9,143 nucleotides of DNA from Lachnospiraceae bacterium (GCA_014804225.1 JAAVAF010000065.1:9946-19088), one strand, 5' to 3'. Counted from the stretch's first letter, positions 1 through 7,443 are shown. A program made the numbers and translations. The notes: generated from the sequence alone by a model not told the origin.

Positions 1-339
1 GGTGCGATTGTTTATCAGCTTACCAGAAATCTTTCGCCTGAAGAGATCGCAAAGTCAGGCTTTGACAAATATTATGTTGATCATACGCTTGCACTTTGGC
101 CGCAGGCGGCGGGCGGTATCCCGTTCAATGCATGTGAATTTCAGTCAAAAGGTGATGTGATCACGGATTTGATGGAGGATATGGCGGCGGAGCAGAAGGC
201 GCGCACGACTTATGACAATATTCTTCGTCTGGTGAAGGATCCGGAGGTTTGCGAACCAATTAGATTCTTGCGTGCGAGAGAGATTGTGCATTTCCAGAGA
301 TTCGGTGATACGAAGTTTACAAAGTTAAGTAGATTTTGA
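1..339 (+). CDS. cotJC: Manganese catalase / spore coat CotJC-like protein, 3' part
   Basis: The frame is open from the first base, so the gene begins upstream of the window; 112 residues and the stop are visible. The family is ferritin-like di-manganese proteins: catalases that dismutate hydrogen peroxide, and the CotJC spore inner-coat protein. Seen here are the central GGIPFNA segment, the third helix with AEQKARTTYDNI, and the fourth helix REIVHFQRFG. The last two carry Glu and His residues at the positions of metal ligands in the family. Only about nine residues follow HFQRFG, ending FTKLSRF, and these do not resemble the usual family tail, so the end is probably truncated or replaced. 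An ATG at 157 is internal and not the true start. The family call is secure; catalase versus coat role cannot be decided from this fragment. Confidence 0.85.
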   Translation, partial: GAIVYQLTRNLSPEEIAKSGFDKYYVDHTLALWPQAAGGIPFNACEFQSKGDVITDLMEDMAAEQKARTTYDNILRLVKDPEVCEPIRFLRAREIVHFQRFGDTKFTKLSRF

Positions 340-350
340 GCAGATTTTGA
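331..350. repeat. Short direct repeat at catalase gene end
   Basis: AGATTTTGA occurs at 331-339 and again at 342-350, an 11-bp period. The first copy supplies the stop codon of the catalase frame (TGA 337-339) and the second supplies most of the TTGACA -35 box of the next gene. It sits where the catalase tail stops resembling its family, so it may mark a rearrangement or slippage scar, but so short a repeat could also be chance. Confidence 0.5.
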
Positions 351-374
351 CATGAAAGAATGATTGAATATAGT
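347..374 (+). promoter_or_regulatory. Sigma-A promoter of the ATPase gene
   Basis: A perfect TTGACA at 347-352 is followed after 16 bp by TATAGT at 369-374, which matches TATAAT at five of six positions. This leaves an untranslated leader of about 40 bases before the ATG at 420. No hairpin lies between the promoter and the gene, so simple constitutive transcription independent of the catalase gene is the likeliest reading. Confidence 0.65.
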
Positions 375-405
375 TAAGATAATTGTTATACTGTAGAAGA
401 GGAAC

Positions 406-413
406 AGGAGGTG
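406..413 (+). promoter_or_regulatory. Ribosome binding site that fixes the ATPase start
   Basis: AGGAGGTG at 406-413 is a near-perfect Shine-Dalgarno sequence placed 6 bases before the ATG at 420. The GTG at 411 lies inside it and therefore cannot be the start served by it, which rules out the longer reading. Confidence 0.8.
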
Positions 414-419
414 CGACTT

Positions 420-1994
420 ATGGGCATTTATCTCAATCCGGGAAACAAAGGCTTTTGGAAATCAATTCGTTCTGAAATATATGTGGATAAGACAGGCTTG
501 ATTGCTTGTACCAATAAATTGATCAATACAGAGGAACAGTTTATCTGTGTCAGCAGACCTAGACGTTTTGGAAAGTCGATGGCTCTTAAAATGCTTGCTG
601 CCTATTATAGTCGGGGATGTGATTCAGCGGATTTATTTAAAGGGTTTAAAATAGAAAATGATGAAACATTTCAGGAACATTTGAATCAGTATGATGTGAT
701 TTTCCTGAATATGCAGCAATTTCTGATTGAAGCGGAGCCGGAAAAAGTGACGGAATATCTGGAACAGGAGGTGCTTCGGGAGCTTCGGAAAGAATATAAT
801 GAGATTTTAAACAGACAGAATATAGGATTGGCGGCTGCATTGCGGGAGATTTTTGCGGAAACGGACAGGCAGTTTATTTTCTTGATTGATGAATGGGATT
901 GCGTGATGCGTGAACGGCAGGAGTCGGAGGACTTGCAGAAACAATACCTTGATTTCTTAAGGAATCTGTTAAAAGACCAGCCTTATGTTGCACTTGCCTA
1001 TATGACAGGTATTCTGCCTGTAAAAAAATACGGTCAGCATTCTGCATTGAATATGTTTTGGGAATATTCTATGACGGATCAGTTTGGCCTTGAGGAATAT
1101 ACCGGTTTTACAGAACGGGAAGTAAAAACGTTATGTGAAAAGTACGACATGGACTTTGCACAGACCAGCAATTGGTATGATGGGTACAAGTTTCGGCAGT
1201 TTCAACATATTTACAATCCGAGATCGGTCGTGGCGGCAATGAAGAGTCGCGTTTTATCAAATTACTGGACATCCACTGAAACATATGATGCGCTCAAAAT
1301 CTATATAGACATGGATTTTGACGGGCTTCGGTCGGACATTGTGCAGATGCTTGGCGGTGAACGGGTTAAAGTAAACACATTAAGTTTCCGGAATGATATG
1401 TGTAATTTTGAGATAAAAGACGATGTTTTGACGCTACTGATCCATTTGGGATATCTGGGGTATGATTCCGAGACAAAAGAAGCGTTTATTCCCAATAAGG
1501 AGATTATTGGAGAATTTGAAAATGCAATGAGTGTGAGCGGATGGTCGAAAGTCATGCGCATTTTAAAAGCATCGGAAAAGCTGCTCGAAGATACTTTGAG
1601 AGGGGATGCCGAAAGCGTTGCTAAGGCGCTTGACCAGGCGCATACAGAGGTAGCGTCTATCCTGACATATAACGATGAAAACTCTCTTGGATGCGCGATT
1701 GGCCTTGCATATTACAGTGCAAGAAAAGATTACAAGCTGATAAGGGAACTGCCTACGGGACGCGGCTTTGCAGACGTTGTATTTCTGCCGTTGCCTTCTG
1801 CGAATAAACCGGCGCTTGTCATAGAACTGAAATATGACAAGACCGTCTATGCAGCAATACAGCAGATTAAAGACAGGCAATATACACAGGCGCTTGAAGG
1901 ATATGTCGGGGACATTTTGACCGTTGGTATAAGTTATGACAGGGATGATGTAAATAAACCGCATAAATGTGTAATAGAGAGATTAAAAAAATAA
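420..1994 (+). CDS. AAA-ATPase-like protein with C-terminal PD-(D/E)XK nuclease-like domain
   Basis: A complete 524-residue protein. The N-terminal two thirds match the AAA-ATPase_like family typical of gut bacteria: the modified P-loop SRPRRFGKS at residues 45-53, Walker B FIFLIDEWD at 152-160, and the LAYMTGILPVKK segment around 192-203. The C-terminal part matches the PDDEXK_9 fold: GRGFADVVF around 447-455 with Asp452, then VIELKYD at 467-473 with Glu469 and Lys471, then a helix with QQIKDRQY. Key residues of both domains are present, so it is probably intact. Such genes occur in many copies in Bacteroidetes and Clostridia; their biological role is not established, and a role in defence or DNA processing is only inference. 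It has its own promoter and terminator and stands alone. Confidence 0.9.
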   Translation: MGIYLNPGNKGFWKSIRSEIYVDKTGLIACTNKLINTEEQFICVSRPRRFGKSMALKMLAAYYSRGCDSADLFKGFKIENDETFQEHLNQYDVIFLNMQQFLIEAEPEKVTEYLEQEVLRELRKEYNEILNRQNIGLAAALREIFAETDRQFIFLIDEWDCVMRERQESEDLQKQYLDFLRNLLKDQPYVALAYMTGILPVKKYGQHSALNMFWEYSMTDQFGLEEYTGFTEREVKTLCEKYDMDFAQTSNWYDGYKFRQFQHIYNPRSVVAAMKSRVLSNYWTSTETYDALKIYIDMDFDGLRSDIVQMLGGERVKVNTLSFRNDMCNFEIKDDVLTLLIHLGYLGYDSETKEAFIPNKEIIGEFENAMSVSGWSKVMRILKASEKLLEDTLRGDAESVAKALDQAHTEVASILTYNDENSLGCAIGLAYYSARKDYKLIRELPTGRGFADVVFLPLPSANKPALVIELKYDKTVYAAIQQIKDRQYTQALEGYVGDILTVGISYDRDDVNKPHKCVIERLKK

Positions 1995-1995
1995 T

Positions 1996-2033
1996 AAAAC
2001 CATCAGGATGTGCTTGAGTATCCTGATGGTTTT
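1996..2033. terminator. Bidirectional hairpin terminator between convergent genes
   Basis: Perfect 14-bp arms AAAACCATCAGGAT (1996-2009) and ATCCTGATGGTTTT (2020-2033) enclose a 10-base loop. Read on the plus strand the stem ends in four T after the ATPase gene. Read on the minus strand it runs into a longer T-rich tract (about 1999-1984), so it is the stronger terminator for the recombinase operon. The recombinase stop codon (TAA, 2034-2032) falls inside the outer arm, and the ATPase stop is only one base away on the other side. Confidence 0.85.
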
Positions 2034-3561
2034 AGATATTCCAGATAATTTTAGTGCTTCCGTCTTCGCTTATGATGATTTGGTGAATCATAATCATAGC
2101 AACTTCTTTTTTACGGTTGTAATCGGCTGTTTTCCAAGATTTGGCAAGATTGACAACAACGTCTGTTTCATTATCCATATCTTTTAATTCGTCTATGCGC
2201 CCATATAAAGCCAGCCGGTCTTTCTTAAGCTGTGTAGCTTTTTGGTTGGCAAGTGACAGCAGGTCTTCATTAAAACCGCCTGAGAGCATTGTATCCATAA
2301 GCTGTTTCTCTGATTTTTCAATCGCCTTGATTTTTAATTTCAGATCATTGACCTCGGCAGAGTGGTCCTTTGTTGTTACATGTTTTGCTTCTTTTAGGTC
2401 AGACAGCTTTTCGTTGATACAGTCATAGACCATATTTTCCAAATCTTCGGCATAGATAGACACTTTTGTTCCGGTACAGATTTTCTTGTGAGTTTTTCCA
2501 GTACAGTTGAAATAGCGGCGCATTTCTCCGTTCTTGTTGACCTTTCCCTTAATTGTAGTCATGGTATGACCGCATTTTTCACAAATTACTTTACCTGACA
2601 GCCAGCTGGTTTGATTGCTGTAGCTGTTTGTGATCTGTTTGTTTTTCTCAAGTTTCCGTTGGCATTTGAGCCAAATATCAGAGTCTATAATGCCGTTATG
2701 GGTTAAGAGAACCAGTTTCATGTCTGACCAATCAGGGCTATCAGGTTTATGCTTGGAATGCCCATAGAGTTGTGCCCCATATTCTCCGGTAAACATTGAC
2801 ACGTCATTTATCATCTGAACGCCATGTCGCTCATAATAATCATAGATGTCAGAATCTGCTTTAACATAGATTGGATTTTTTAGTATTGTGGAAAGTTTTG
2901 CTGTGGACCAGTTGCTTTCGTTCAAAGGCATTTTATTTTCAGCGTCTAGGATATTCAGAAGACGTTGTAAAGAAACATTTTCCTGTGCGTAAATTTCATA
3001 TATGTATCGTATTTGTTCTATCTCGGAAGGTATAGGACTTAGTTTTTTGGTCTGTATATTATGAATGACTGTCGGAACAAGTTCAAATCCATAAGGTTTT
3101 CTGCCACCCATATAAAATCCCATTTCGCTTCGGTGAGCGTAAGCCTGCGTAATGCGGTTAATAATAGATGTCCGTTCAAATTCGGCAAATATCATTAGGA
3201 TTTTGACAATCATTTCACCATAAGGGGAAGATGTGTCAAAGGACTCCTGTGAGGATACAAACTCTACTTTATGAGTCTTGAACTCCTGAAGAATATTTAC
3301 AAAGTCGGAGAGCGAACGACTGATTCGATCAAGCTTGTAAACAATGACTTTGCTGACTTTATCTTGCCGGACAAGTTTCATCATCTGCTGAAAACCGTCA
3401 CGGTTGATGTTGGCACCTGAAAAGCCATTATCTATAAAAGTCAGGACCTTTTCATCCTTTTCATCCGGCTTGATGGCTGACTTGCAGTATTCAAGCTGCG
3501 TTTCACAGCTGATGCTGTTTTCACGTTCAATAGATTTTCTTGCATAGAGAATGATTGCCAT
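2032..3561 (-). CDS. Large serine recombinase (site-specific integrase/excisionase)
   Basis: A 509-residue protein that would catalyse integration and excision of the element through a phosphoserine-DNA intermediate. The N-terminal resolvase domain starts LYARKS with catalytic Ser10 and Arg8 and includes YKLDRISRS at 75-83 with the conserved arginines. The Recombinase domain follows with GFYMGGRKPYGFEL near 148-161. A zinc ribbon has Cys327/Cys330 and Cys353/Cys362, and a coiled-coil-like stretch lies around 400-460. At about 500 residues it sits in the normal range of this class. The start is taken at 3561 because AAAGGAGG (3577-3570) lies 8 bases upstream; an in-frame ATG at 3585 would put that site inside the gene. 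It is the last gene of the minus-strand operon, 45 bp after the 51-residue gene, and ends in the terminator hairpin. Confidence 0.95.
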   Translation of the reverse strand: MAIILYARKSIERENSISCETQLEYCKSAIKPDEKDEKVLTFIDNGFSGANINRDGFQQMMKLVRQDKVSKVIVYKLDRISRSLSDFVNILQEFKTHKVEFVSSQESFDTSSPYGEMIVKILMIFAEFERTSIINRITQAYAHRSEMGFYMGGRKPYGFELVPTVIHNIQTKKLSPIPSEIEQIRYIYEIYAQENVSLQRLLNILDAENKMPLNESNWSTAKLSTILKNPIYVKADSDIYDYYERHGVQMINDVSMFTGEYGAQLYGHSKHKPDSPDWSDMKLVLLTHNGIIDSDIWLKCQRKLEKNKQITNSYSNQTSWLSGKVICEKCGHTMTTIKGKVNKNGEMRRYFNCTGKTHKKICTGTKVSIYAEDLENMVYDCINEKLSDLKEAKHVTTKDHSAEVNDLKLKIKAIEKSEKQLMDTMLSGGFNEDLLSLANQKATQLKKDRLALYGRIDELKDMDNETDVVVNLAKSWKTADYNRKKEVAMIMIHQIIISEDGSTKIIWNI

Positions 3562-3606
3562 TTGACACACCTCCTTTCGCGGCATATTGAAAATGTAATT
3601 TGTTCC

Positions 3607-3762
3607 TTATGTAGAAATATGTTTACGTGACCTTGTCAGTGCATGAAACAGTTCTTCGAGTATTTGTTCCTTGCTGGCTTTGTTGTCAGCTGATAGGATA
3701 AGATGTTCGACTGTATGTTTTATGTCTTTGGTGTCAGTATATTCTTTTGTTAAATCAGCCAT
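3607..3762 (-). CDS. 51-residue hypothetical protein upstream of the recombinase
   Basis: ATG at 3762 to TAA at 3607 encodes 51 residues beginning MADLTKEYTD. It is preceded by AGGAGG (3775-3770) with a 7-base spacer. That ribosome binding site overlaps the stop codon of the upstream 237-residue gene, which indicates translational coupling. The protein is hydrophilic and probably helical, with a segment KASKEQILEELFHALTR, and no membrane segment or cysteine. I do not recognise a family. Its small size and place directly before a serine recombinase would suit a recombination directionality factor or a DNA-binding helper, but this rests on position only. Confidence 0.7.
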   Translation of the reverse strand: MADLTKEYTDTKDIKHTVEHLILSADNKASKEQILEELFHALTRSRKHIST

Positions 3763-3773
3763 GCGATAACCTC

Positions 3774-4487
3774 CTATATTGCCCCGCAGAGAGGGGCGGT
3801 GTTGGAATCTATGTCGATTCCGTCTGTTACTATCATATGAGTGAAATTACAACAAATTTCATAATTGAACAGATTTAAAATGCCTTCTTTGGTGTAAGGG
3901 AAGAAGCAGCTTTTCAACAGTGGTGGTGTTACCTTTAGATCTTGACGTTTGTATTTCCGGTCATAGTAGTAGCATTGACTGATGACGCCTTTTCCCTCTT
4001 TATAGTACAGCAGTTCTATATATAGTGCCCGATGGAGAGTGTTCTTTAAGCGTGTACGTAGGCGTACCGGCAGTTCGTTATAACTTTCGCCGTCTCCAAT
4101 CATAATCAGAAAATGATACTTATGATGCGAATTTTCTGATTTTGACTGCAAGTACTGCTCAAGGGAAAGACTTGCATTGTCATTCTTGGTAAATTCAATA
4201 TTATAAAATTTCTTGTCGAGCTGCGTTTCAATTACATGCAGCAGATTGTCAATATGGAATTGGAATGTCTGTAATTTCATAGGTTTTGAAAGATAACGGT
4301 TTGGTCCGTTTCTTCCCTGATTGCGGTCAATATAAAAACAGTCTGTTATGGTGCAATCTGTGCCATTGATTTCCAATGATAGATACAGAACCCTGCCATG
4401 ACGGTTCTTGATAATTGTTCTGAATTCGTCTGTGCTGTTGTTTGTATAATGTTCAAGTTTTAAAATGTCCCGTTGCATAATACTCAT
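3774..4487 (-). CDS. Unrecognised 237-residue protein with two copies of one domain
   Basis: No known family is recognised. Residues about 22-103 and 142-225 align with each other along their length. Each copy has an RT..KN...R.LY opening followed by a strand ending in ITDCFYIDR (first) or ISQCYYYDR (second), then a proline with a following leucine, an aromatic-rich middle and a closing hydrophobic strand. The linker is polar. This is an ancient internal duplication. There are no membrane segments or obvious catalytic motif, though the C-F/Y-Y-x-D-R core is conserved between copies. AGGAGG (minus strand, just before 4487) stands 2 bases from the first ATG and 11 from the one at 4478, so either may be used. 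The gene lies between relaxase and recombinase in the operon, so a transfer or integration accessory role is possible, by context only. Confidence 0.8.
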   Translation of the reverse strand: MSIMQRDILKLEHYTNNSTDEFRTIIKNRHGRVLYLSLEINGTDCTITDCFYIDRNQGRNGPNRYLSKPMKLQTFQFHIDNLLHVIETQLDKKFYNIEFTKNDNASLSLEQYLQSKSENSHHKYHFLIMIGDGESYNELPVRLRTRLKNTLHRALYIELLYYKEGKGVISQCYYYDRKYKRQDLKVTPPLLKSCFFPYTKEGILNLFNYEICCNFTHMIVTDGIDIDSNTAPLCGAI

Positions 4488-4508
4488 TACCTCCTAGTAT
4501 GAGAATAT

Positions 4509-4566
4509 ATAATCATGTTCGGGAAACATACGTTTTGTTCATTGAGCTTTTGTGCATCATGATTAT
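4509..4566. repeat. 9-bp inverted repeat in gap after the relaxase gene
   Basis: ATAATCATG at 4509-4517 and its exact complement CATGATTAT at 4558-4566 bracket a 40-base interval filling the gap between the relaxase stop and the 237-residue gene. No T-run follows, so it is not a normal terminator. It might pair in the operon mRNA or be a protein site; chance is also possible in AT-rich DNA. Confidence 0.4.
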
Positions 4567-4567
4567 T

Positions 4568-5344
4568 TTACCGAGAATGGTCAAGCTCCAAACTGCGATC
4601 TCGTCTTAACTGATGTTCACGAATACGCTCTTCATTCCGTTTTTTGATAGCACGTTTTCTGTCACCGGAAATTGTACGTTCTCCGCGTTTTTCCTTCTGC
4701 CAGTCAATACGGCTCATATGTATGGTTGGCTCGCGGTCATATTTTCCTTGTACTTCAAGGCTTTCATGGCTAACCCGTATATCATGGCCGTTTCGTTCAT
4801 AGGCCCGGTTCTGGGCTTGAGCCCAATCTTCACGCCAAATGTCAATATATTTTTTGTTGTTGTGTTCCCGGTCTTTCTTTTTGCTGAATCCTTCCGGTCC
4901 GACAGTACGCGTTGATACAAGTATGTGTACATGGGGATTGTTTTTGGACGGATCCGTTTTATTCCTGCCTTCGTGAATTGCTGCGACTGCACACAGACCA
5001 TGTTCCACGAAATTTTTTGAAACATACACTTTGACAATTTGAATCAATTCATGAGTAGGAAGTTCGTTTGGCAGGGAACCTATAAATTCTCGTGCTGTAC
5101 GTGCATCATATCGTTTTTCGGCTTTATCAATTTCATCACAGAGCTTTTGTAGATTGTGGTACTCTGGTGGAGCTGTGCTTGGCTGAAAAATTTCATGATA
5201 GAGAACATCCTGTCTTTGACAATAATATGTAGTATCATTATAATTGTCGTGTATCCTTTCTCCGGTGATATAATTGGCAGCTCTTGGAAAAGACCTTCCC
5301 TTTCCCCGACTGACATTTTGAATTTCCAAATGATAATTTGCCAT
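4568..5344 (-). CDS. MobA/MobL-family (MOBQ-type) relaxase
   Basis: A 258-residue protein that would nick the element's origin of transfer and stay covalently bound to the 5' end through a tyrosine. The fold is visible in order: the N-terminal strand NYHLEIQNVSRGKGRS, the catalytic Tyr25 in AANYITGER, REFIGSLPNEL near 85-95, and the metal-binding histidine triad His124 (AAIHEG) with His138 and His140 (NPHVHILVS). Then come WREDWAQAQNRAYERNG, VSHESLEVQG and REPTIHM, all typical of this family. There is no C-terminal primase or helicase domain, so it is a relaxase-only form ending in a basic tail. The upstream GGAAGG site is modest and about 11 bases from the ATG. All signature residues are present and the protein is probably active. 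Confidence 0.93.
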   Translation of the reverse strand: MANYHLEIQNVSRGKGRSFPRAANYITGERIHDNYNDTTYYCQRQDVLYHEIFQPSTAPPEYHNLQKLCDEIDKAEKRYDARTAREFIGSLPNELPTHELIQIVKVYVSKNFVEHGLCAVAAIHEGRNKTDPSKNNPHVHILVSTRTVGPEGFSKKKDREHNNKKYIDIWREDWAQAQNRAYERNGHDIRVSHESLEVQGKYDREPTIHMSRIDWQKEKRGERTISGDRKRAIKKRNEERIREHQLRRDRSLELDHSR

Positions 5345-5361
5345 ATAAAAATTTTCCTTCC

Positions 5362-5390
5362 CGCGCTTAGGCGCTGTCAGTTTTTACTGA
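5362..5390 (-). other. Candidate origin of transfer (oriT)
   Basis: In the 53-bp gap before the relaxase gene, the minus strand shows an inverted repeat TCAGT-AAAA-ACTGA (5390-5377), then 7 bases, then TAAGCGCG (5369-5362). MOBQ-type origins such as that of RSF1010 have, as I recall, an inverted repeat just 5' of a TAAGTGCG core ending at the nick. Seven of eight core positions agree, and the order and location agree too. Against it, the stem is only 5 bp and the following CCCT is missing (GGGAAGG instead). Confidence 0.35.
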
Positions 5391-5398
5391 ATGTCCAC

Positions 5399-5725
5399 TT
5401 ACACATCGGTGGATTTTGGCTTTGGATAATCTGTGGTTTTAGTAATTGTTGCATTATTATTGATTGCCGCATTTTTAATCTCAGCTAGTGCCGATAGGAA
5501 TGCTTCTACAGGTTCAAAAATCACAGTGTTTTGGGCTTGGTTTCCCGGTTCAAGACTCAAAACTTCGGGAAAATATTTTGTAAATAGTTCGCCGATAATA
5601 TAGTTGCGGCGTTGGTCTTTTTTCTTTTTTGCATCTCGTTCCTTTTTCAATTCGTTCCTTCTTTGCTGTTCAAGTAAAGCAATCCGATTTTTTGACTGCT
5701 GTAAATTTTCTTCAAATAATAACAT
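5399..5725 (-). CDS. Small coiled-coil mobilization accessory protein (DUF3847-like)
   Basis: A 108-residue protein. Residues 1-40 are strongly charged and heptad-like (EENLQQSKNRIALLEQQ, then a Lys/Arg-rich run), followed by RRNYIIGELFTKYFPEVLSL. This resembles DUF3847 proteins, small partners commonly encoded next to MobA/MobL relaxases in Firmicutes, thought to act in the relaxosome. The last third is low-complexity and polar. The start is supported by AAAGGGGGA 8 bases upstream of the ATG. It lies directly before the relaxase gene in the same direction. The helper role is inferred from context and shape; the family match is from memory and only moderately certain. Confidence 0.65.
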   Translation of the reverse strand: MLLFEENLQQSKNRIALLEQQRRNELKKERDAKKKKDQRRNYIIGELFTKYFPEVLSLEPGNQAQNTVIFEPVEAFLSALAEIKNAAINNNATITKTTDYPKPKSTDV

Positions 5726-5813
5726 AGGTTAAATCCCCCTTTCATATTTGTGTTTTCTGGTTTTTCTACAGTTTAATAGTCATACATTTGACATTTTTGT
5801 ATTTATGGTTTCT

Positions 5814-5829
5814 GTGGGTAAGGCCCCAC
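5814..5829. other. Short GC hairpin between coupling-protein and accessory genes; second oriT candidate
   Basis: GTGGG (5814-5818) and CCCAC (5825-5829) enclose TAAGGC. It is a local GC-rich patch in the otherwise AT-rich 129-bp gap 5726-5854. Read on the plus strand, GGTAAGGCCCC loosely resembles the MOBQ nick core GGTAAGTGCGCCC with two bases missing. No T-run follows on the minus strand, so it is not a clear terminator of the coupling-protein gene. It could instead be a processing or pausing hairpin. Confidence 0.3.
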
Positions 5830-5854
5830 GACAAACATCAACTAAATTGCATAA

Positions 5855-7438
5855 CTATTTATTTTCTATTATCACAGCTTTGGCATGAATAATAGGAATT
5901 TTTGCGTCAGTTGTTGTCGTTCCACTATCTTGCGAGAATTGTTCCTGATTAGATGATGGCGTTATGATGGTTGCAGTTGCAGGAAATATTTTGGAATCAT
6001 GAAATAGTAGATGATTTATTGTATTATGCAGTTGTATTTTATCTATACGGCAAAAGCCATATGGACTCAGCAAGAGAATGTCATTTAAAGTTGAGAGTTC
6101 GTGGGGGAAAACTATCCGTTCACGAATTTCGGTTGATTGCTTGCTGTATCCGATAGTATCCATACAGTCATCTAAATTTTCGCTTTTACTTCGTTGTATA
6201 TTAATTTGTGTTCCTATAAGTCTGCTGAAATATTCCTGAGTGTCGGCATCATTAGCCTGCAAGATTGTCTTATATTGGCAGTTGTCAAGAATAATCCGCC
6301 TGTCACATTCCCCATAAAGTTTATCAAGTTGAGCTAAACTTTGGATGAACAGGCATATATTGACATTCTTGCTGCGTAAGGTTGAAACTGCGTCTGTAAT
6401 GATATTCAATTTGCCGAACCTTGCAAATTCGTCCATAAGCAACAATGTCTGTACATTATTTTTACCATCAGGACTATATTTCTCGGGTCTACGCTCCAAA
6501 TGGCGGATGAGCTGTGTATACATCAAGTTTATGACACCGCCCCATTGGTCAATCTTGTCAGCTGGAATGCGTAAAAAAATGTTAGCTTCATCTAAATCAT
6601 CCCAAGTAAAATAATCTGCATCCACCCGAAAAGTATTGCTGATATACGGATCAGTAGAGAAAACTATTAATTTATTGCGAAGTCCTCTGTCAATATCAGC
6701 TAAAGTCTCCGGTTTCAGTCTATGTGTGTTGCGAATATACATATTTGCAAGTTCACCACCCAATTCTGAAATATCTTTAAGTAAGTCATTTATTGGTGAT
6801 AATATAATTTTGTTTATTGAATCATAAAAACTAAATCCAAGTTGGAAACCGTATAATAAAGTTGCCTTGAATATACTTTGTTCGGTTTCAAGCCAAAAAG
6901 GCTCTTTAATATCATGTGGAATGGGAATTATGGCATCGACAATTTCACATATGTTGCTGACAAGATTATCTTCATCATGCTTTAATAAATAAAATGGATC
7001 ATACCCTTTACTATCCATTTGTGTTGGGTCAAAAATTATATATGGCCGTTTGACTAGTCCCTGTTGGTATAAATTCATATAAAATTTAGATAATTCTCCC
7101 TTAATGTCCGTTACACATATTGATCCTTGCCATGTATATAATGTGGGTTTAGCGATGCCTGAACTTTTTCCACTGCCGTTTGCACCTGCAATGAGTATAT
7201 TTCCTTCCTCACCCTGCTTCAGACCCACATATTGTCCCAAGCCGTACGCTGTTTTATAGCCAAAATAGAATCCGGGAGATGCACATGTATTAAGTTGCAT
7301 TTGTTTTGCAATATTATCCAAGTCTTGGTTTAAGTAATTAGTTTCTGTTTGATAATATAGATGGTTGCAATTCATAGCAGAATAGTGATTATCACCTATC
7401 CATTTATTGTACTTATGTTTTTTCTTGTTCTTTTTCAA
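5855..7438 (-). CDS. VirD4/TraG-type type IV coupling protein, apparently without membrane anchor
   Basis: A 527-residue ATPase expected to bring the relaxase-DNA complex to a type IV secretion channel. Visible motifs: Walker A GANGSGKSS at 85-93, the VTDIKGELSK strand at 109-118 typical of VirD4, Walker B LLLMDEFARFG at 332-342, and the IQSLAQLDKLYG segment at 365-376. These are followed by the usual C-terminal region with SPYGFCRIDKIQ. The first 80 residues are hydrophilic, beginning with a lysine-rich run, and I see no transmembrane helices. Most VirD4 proteins have one or more there, so this is a soluble or N-terminally reduced form. The start is a TTG at 7438 with AAGGAGG immediately upstream; a TTG at 7486 would extend it by 16 residues but lacks such a site. 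It is the first gene of the minus-strand operon. Confidence 0.92.
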   Translation of the reverse strand: MKKNKKKHKYNKWIGDNHYSAMNCNHLYYQTETNYLNQDLDNIAKQMQLNTCASPGFYFGYKTAYGLGQYVGLKQGEEGNILIAGANGSGKSSGIAKPTLYTWQGSICVTDIKGELSKFYMNLYQQGLVKRPYIIFDPTQMDSKGYDPFYLLKHDEDNLVSNICEIVDAIIPIPHDIKEPFWLETEQSIFKATLLYGFQLGFSFYDSINKIILSPINDLLKDISELGGELANMYIRNTHRLKPETLADIDRGLRNKLIVFSTDPYISNTFRVDADYFTWDDLDEANIFLRIPADKIDQWGGVINLMYTQLIRHLERRPEKYSPDGKNNVQTLLLMDEFARFGKLNIITDAVSTLRSKNVNICLFIQSLAQLDKLYGECDRRIILDNCQYKTILQANDADTQEYFSRLIGTQINIQRSKSENLDDCMDTIGYSKQSTEIRERIVFPHELSTLNDILLLSPYGFCRIDKIQLHNTINHLLFHDSKIFPATATIITPSSNQEQFSQDSGTTTTDAKIPIIHAKAVIIENK

Positions 7439-7443
7439 TGTTT

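Noticed and set aside
4714..5316. Additional overlapping frames on both strands within the relaxase gene.
   Set aside because: They are shadows of the relaxase gene, which has all its family motifs in a single frame.
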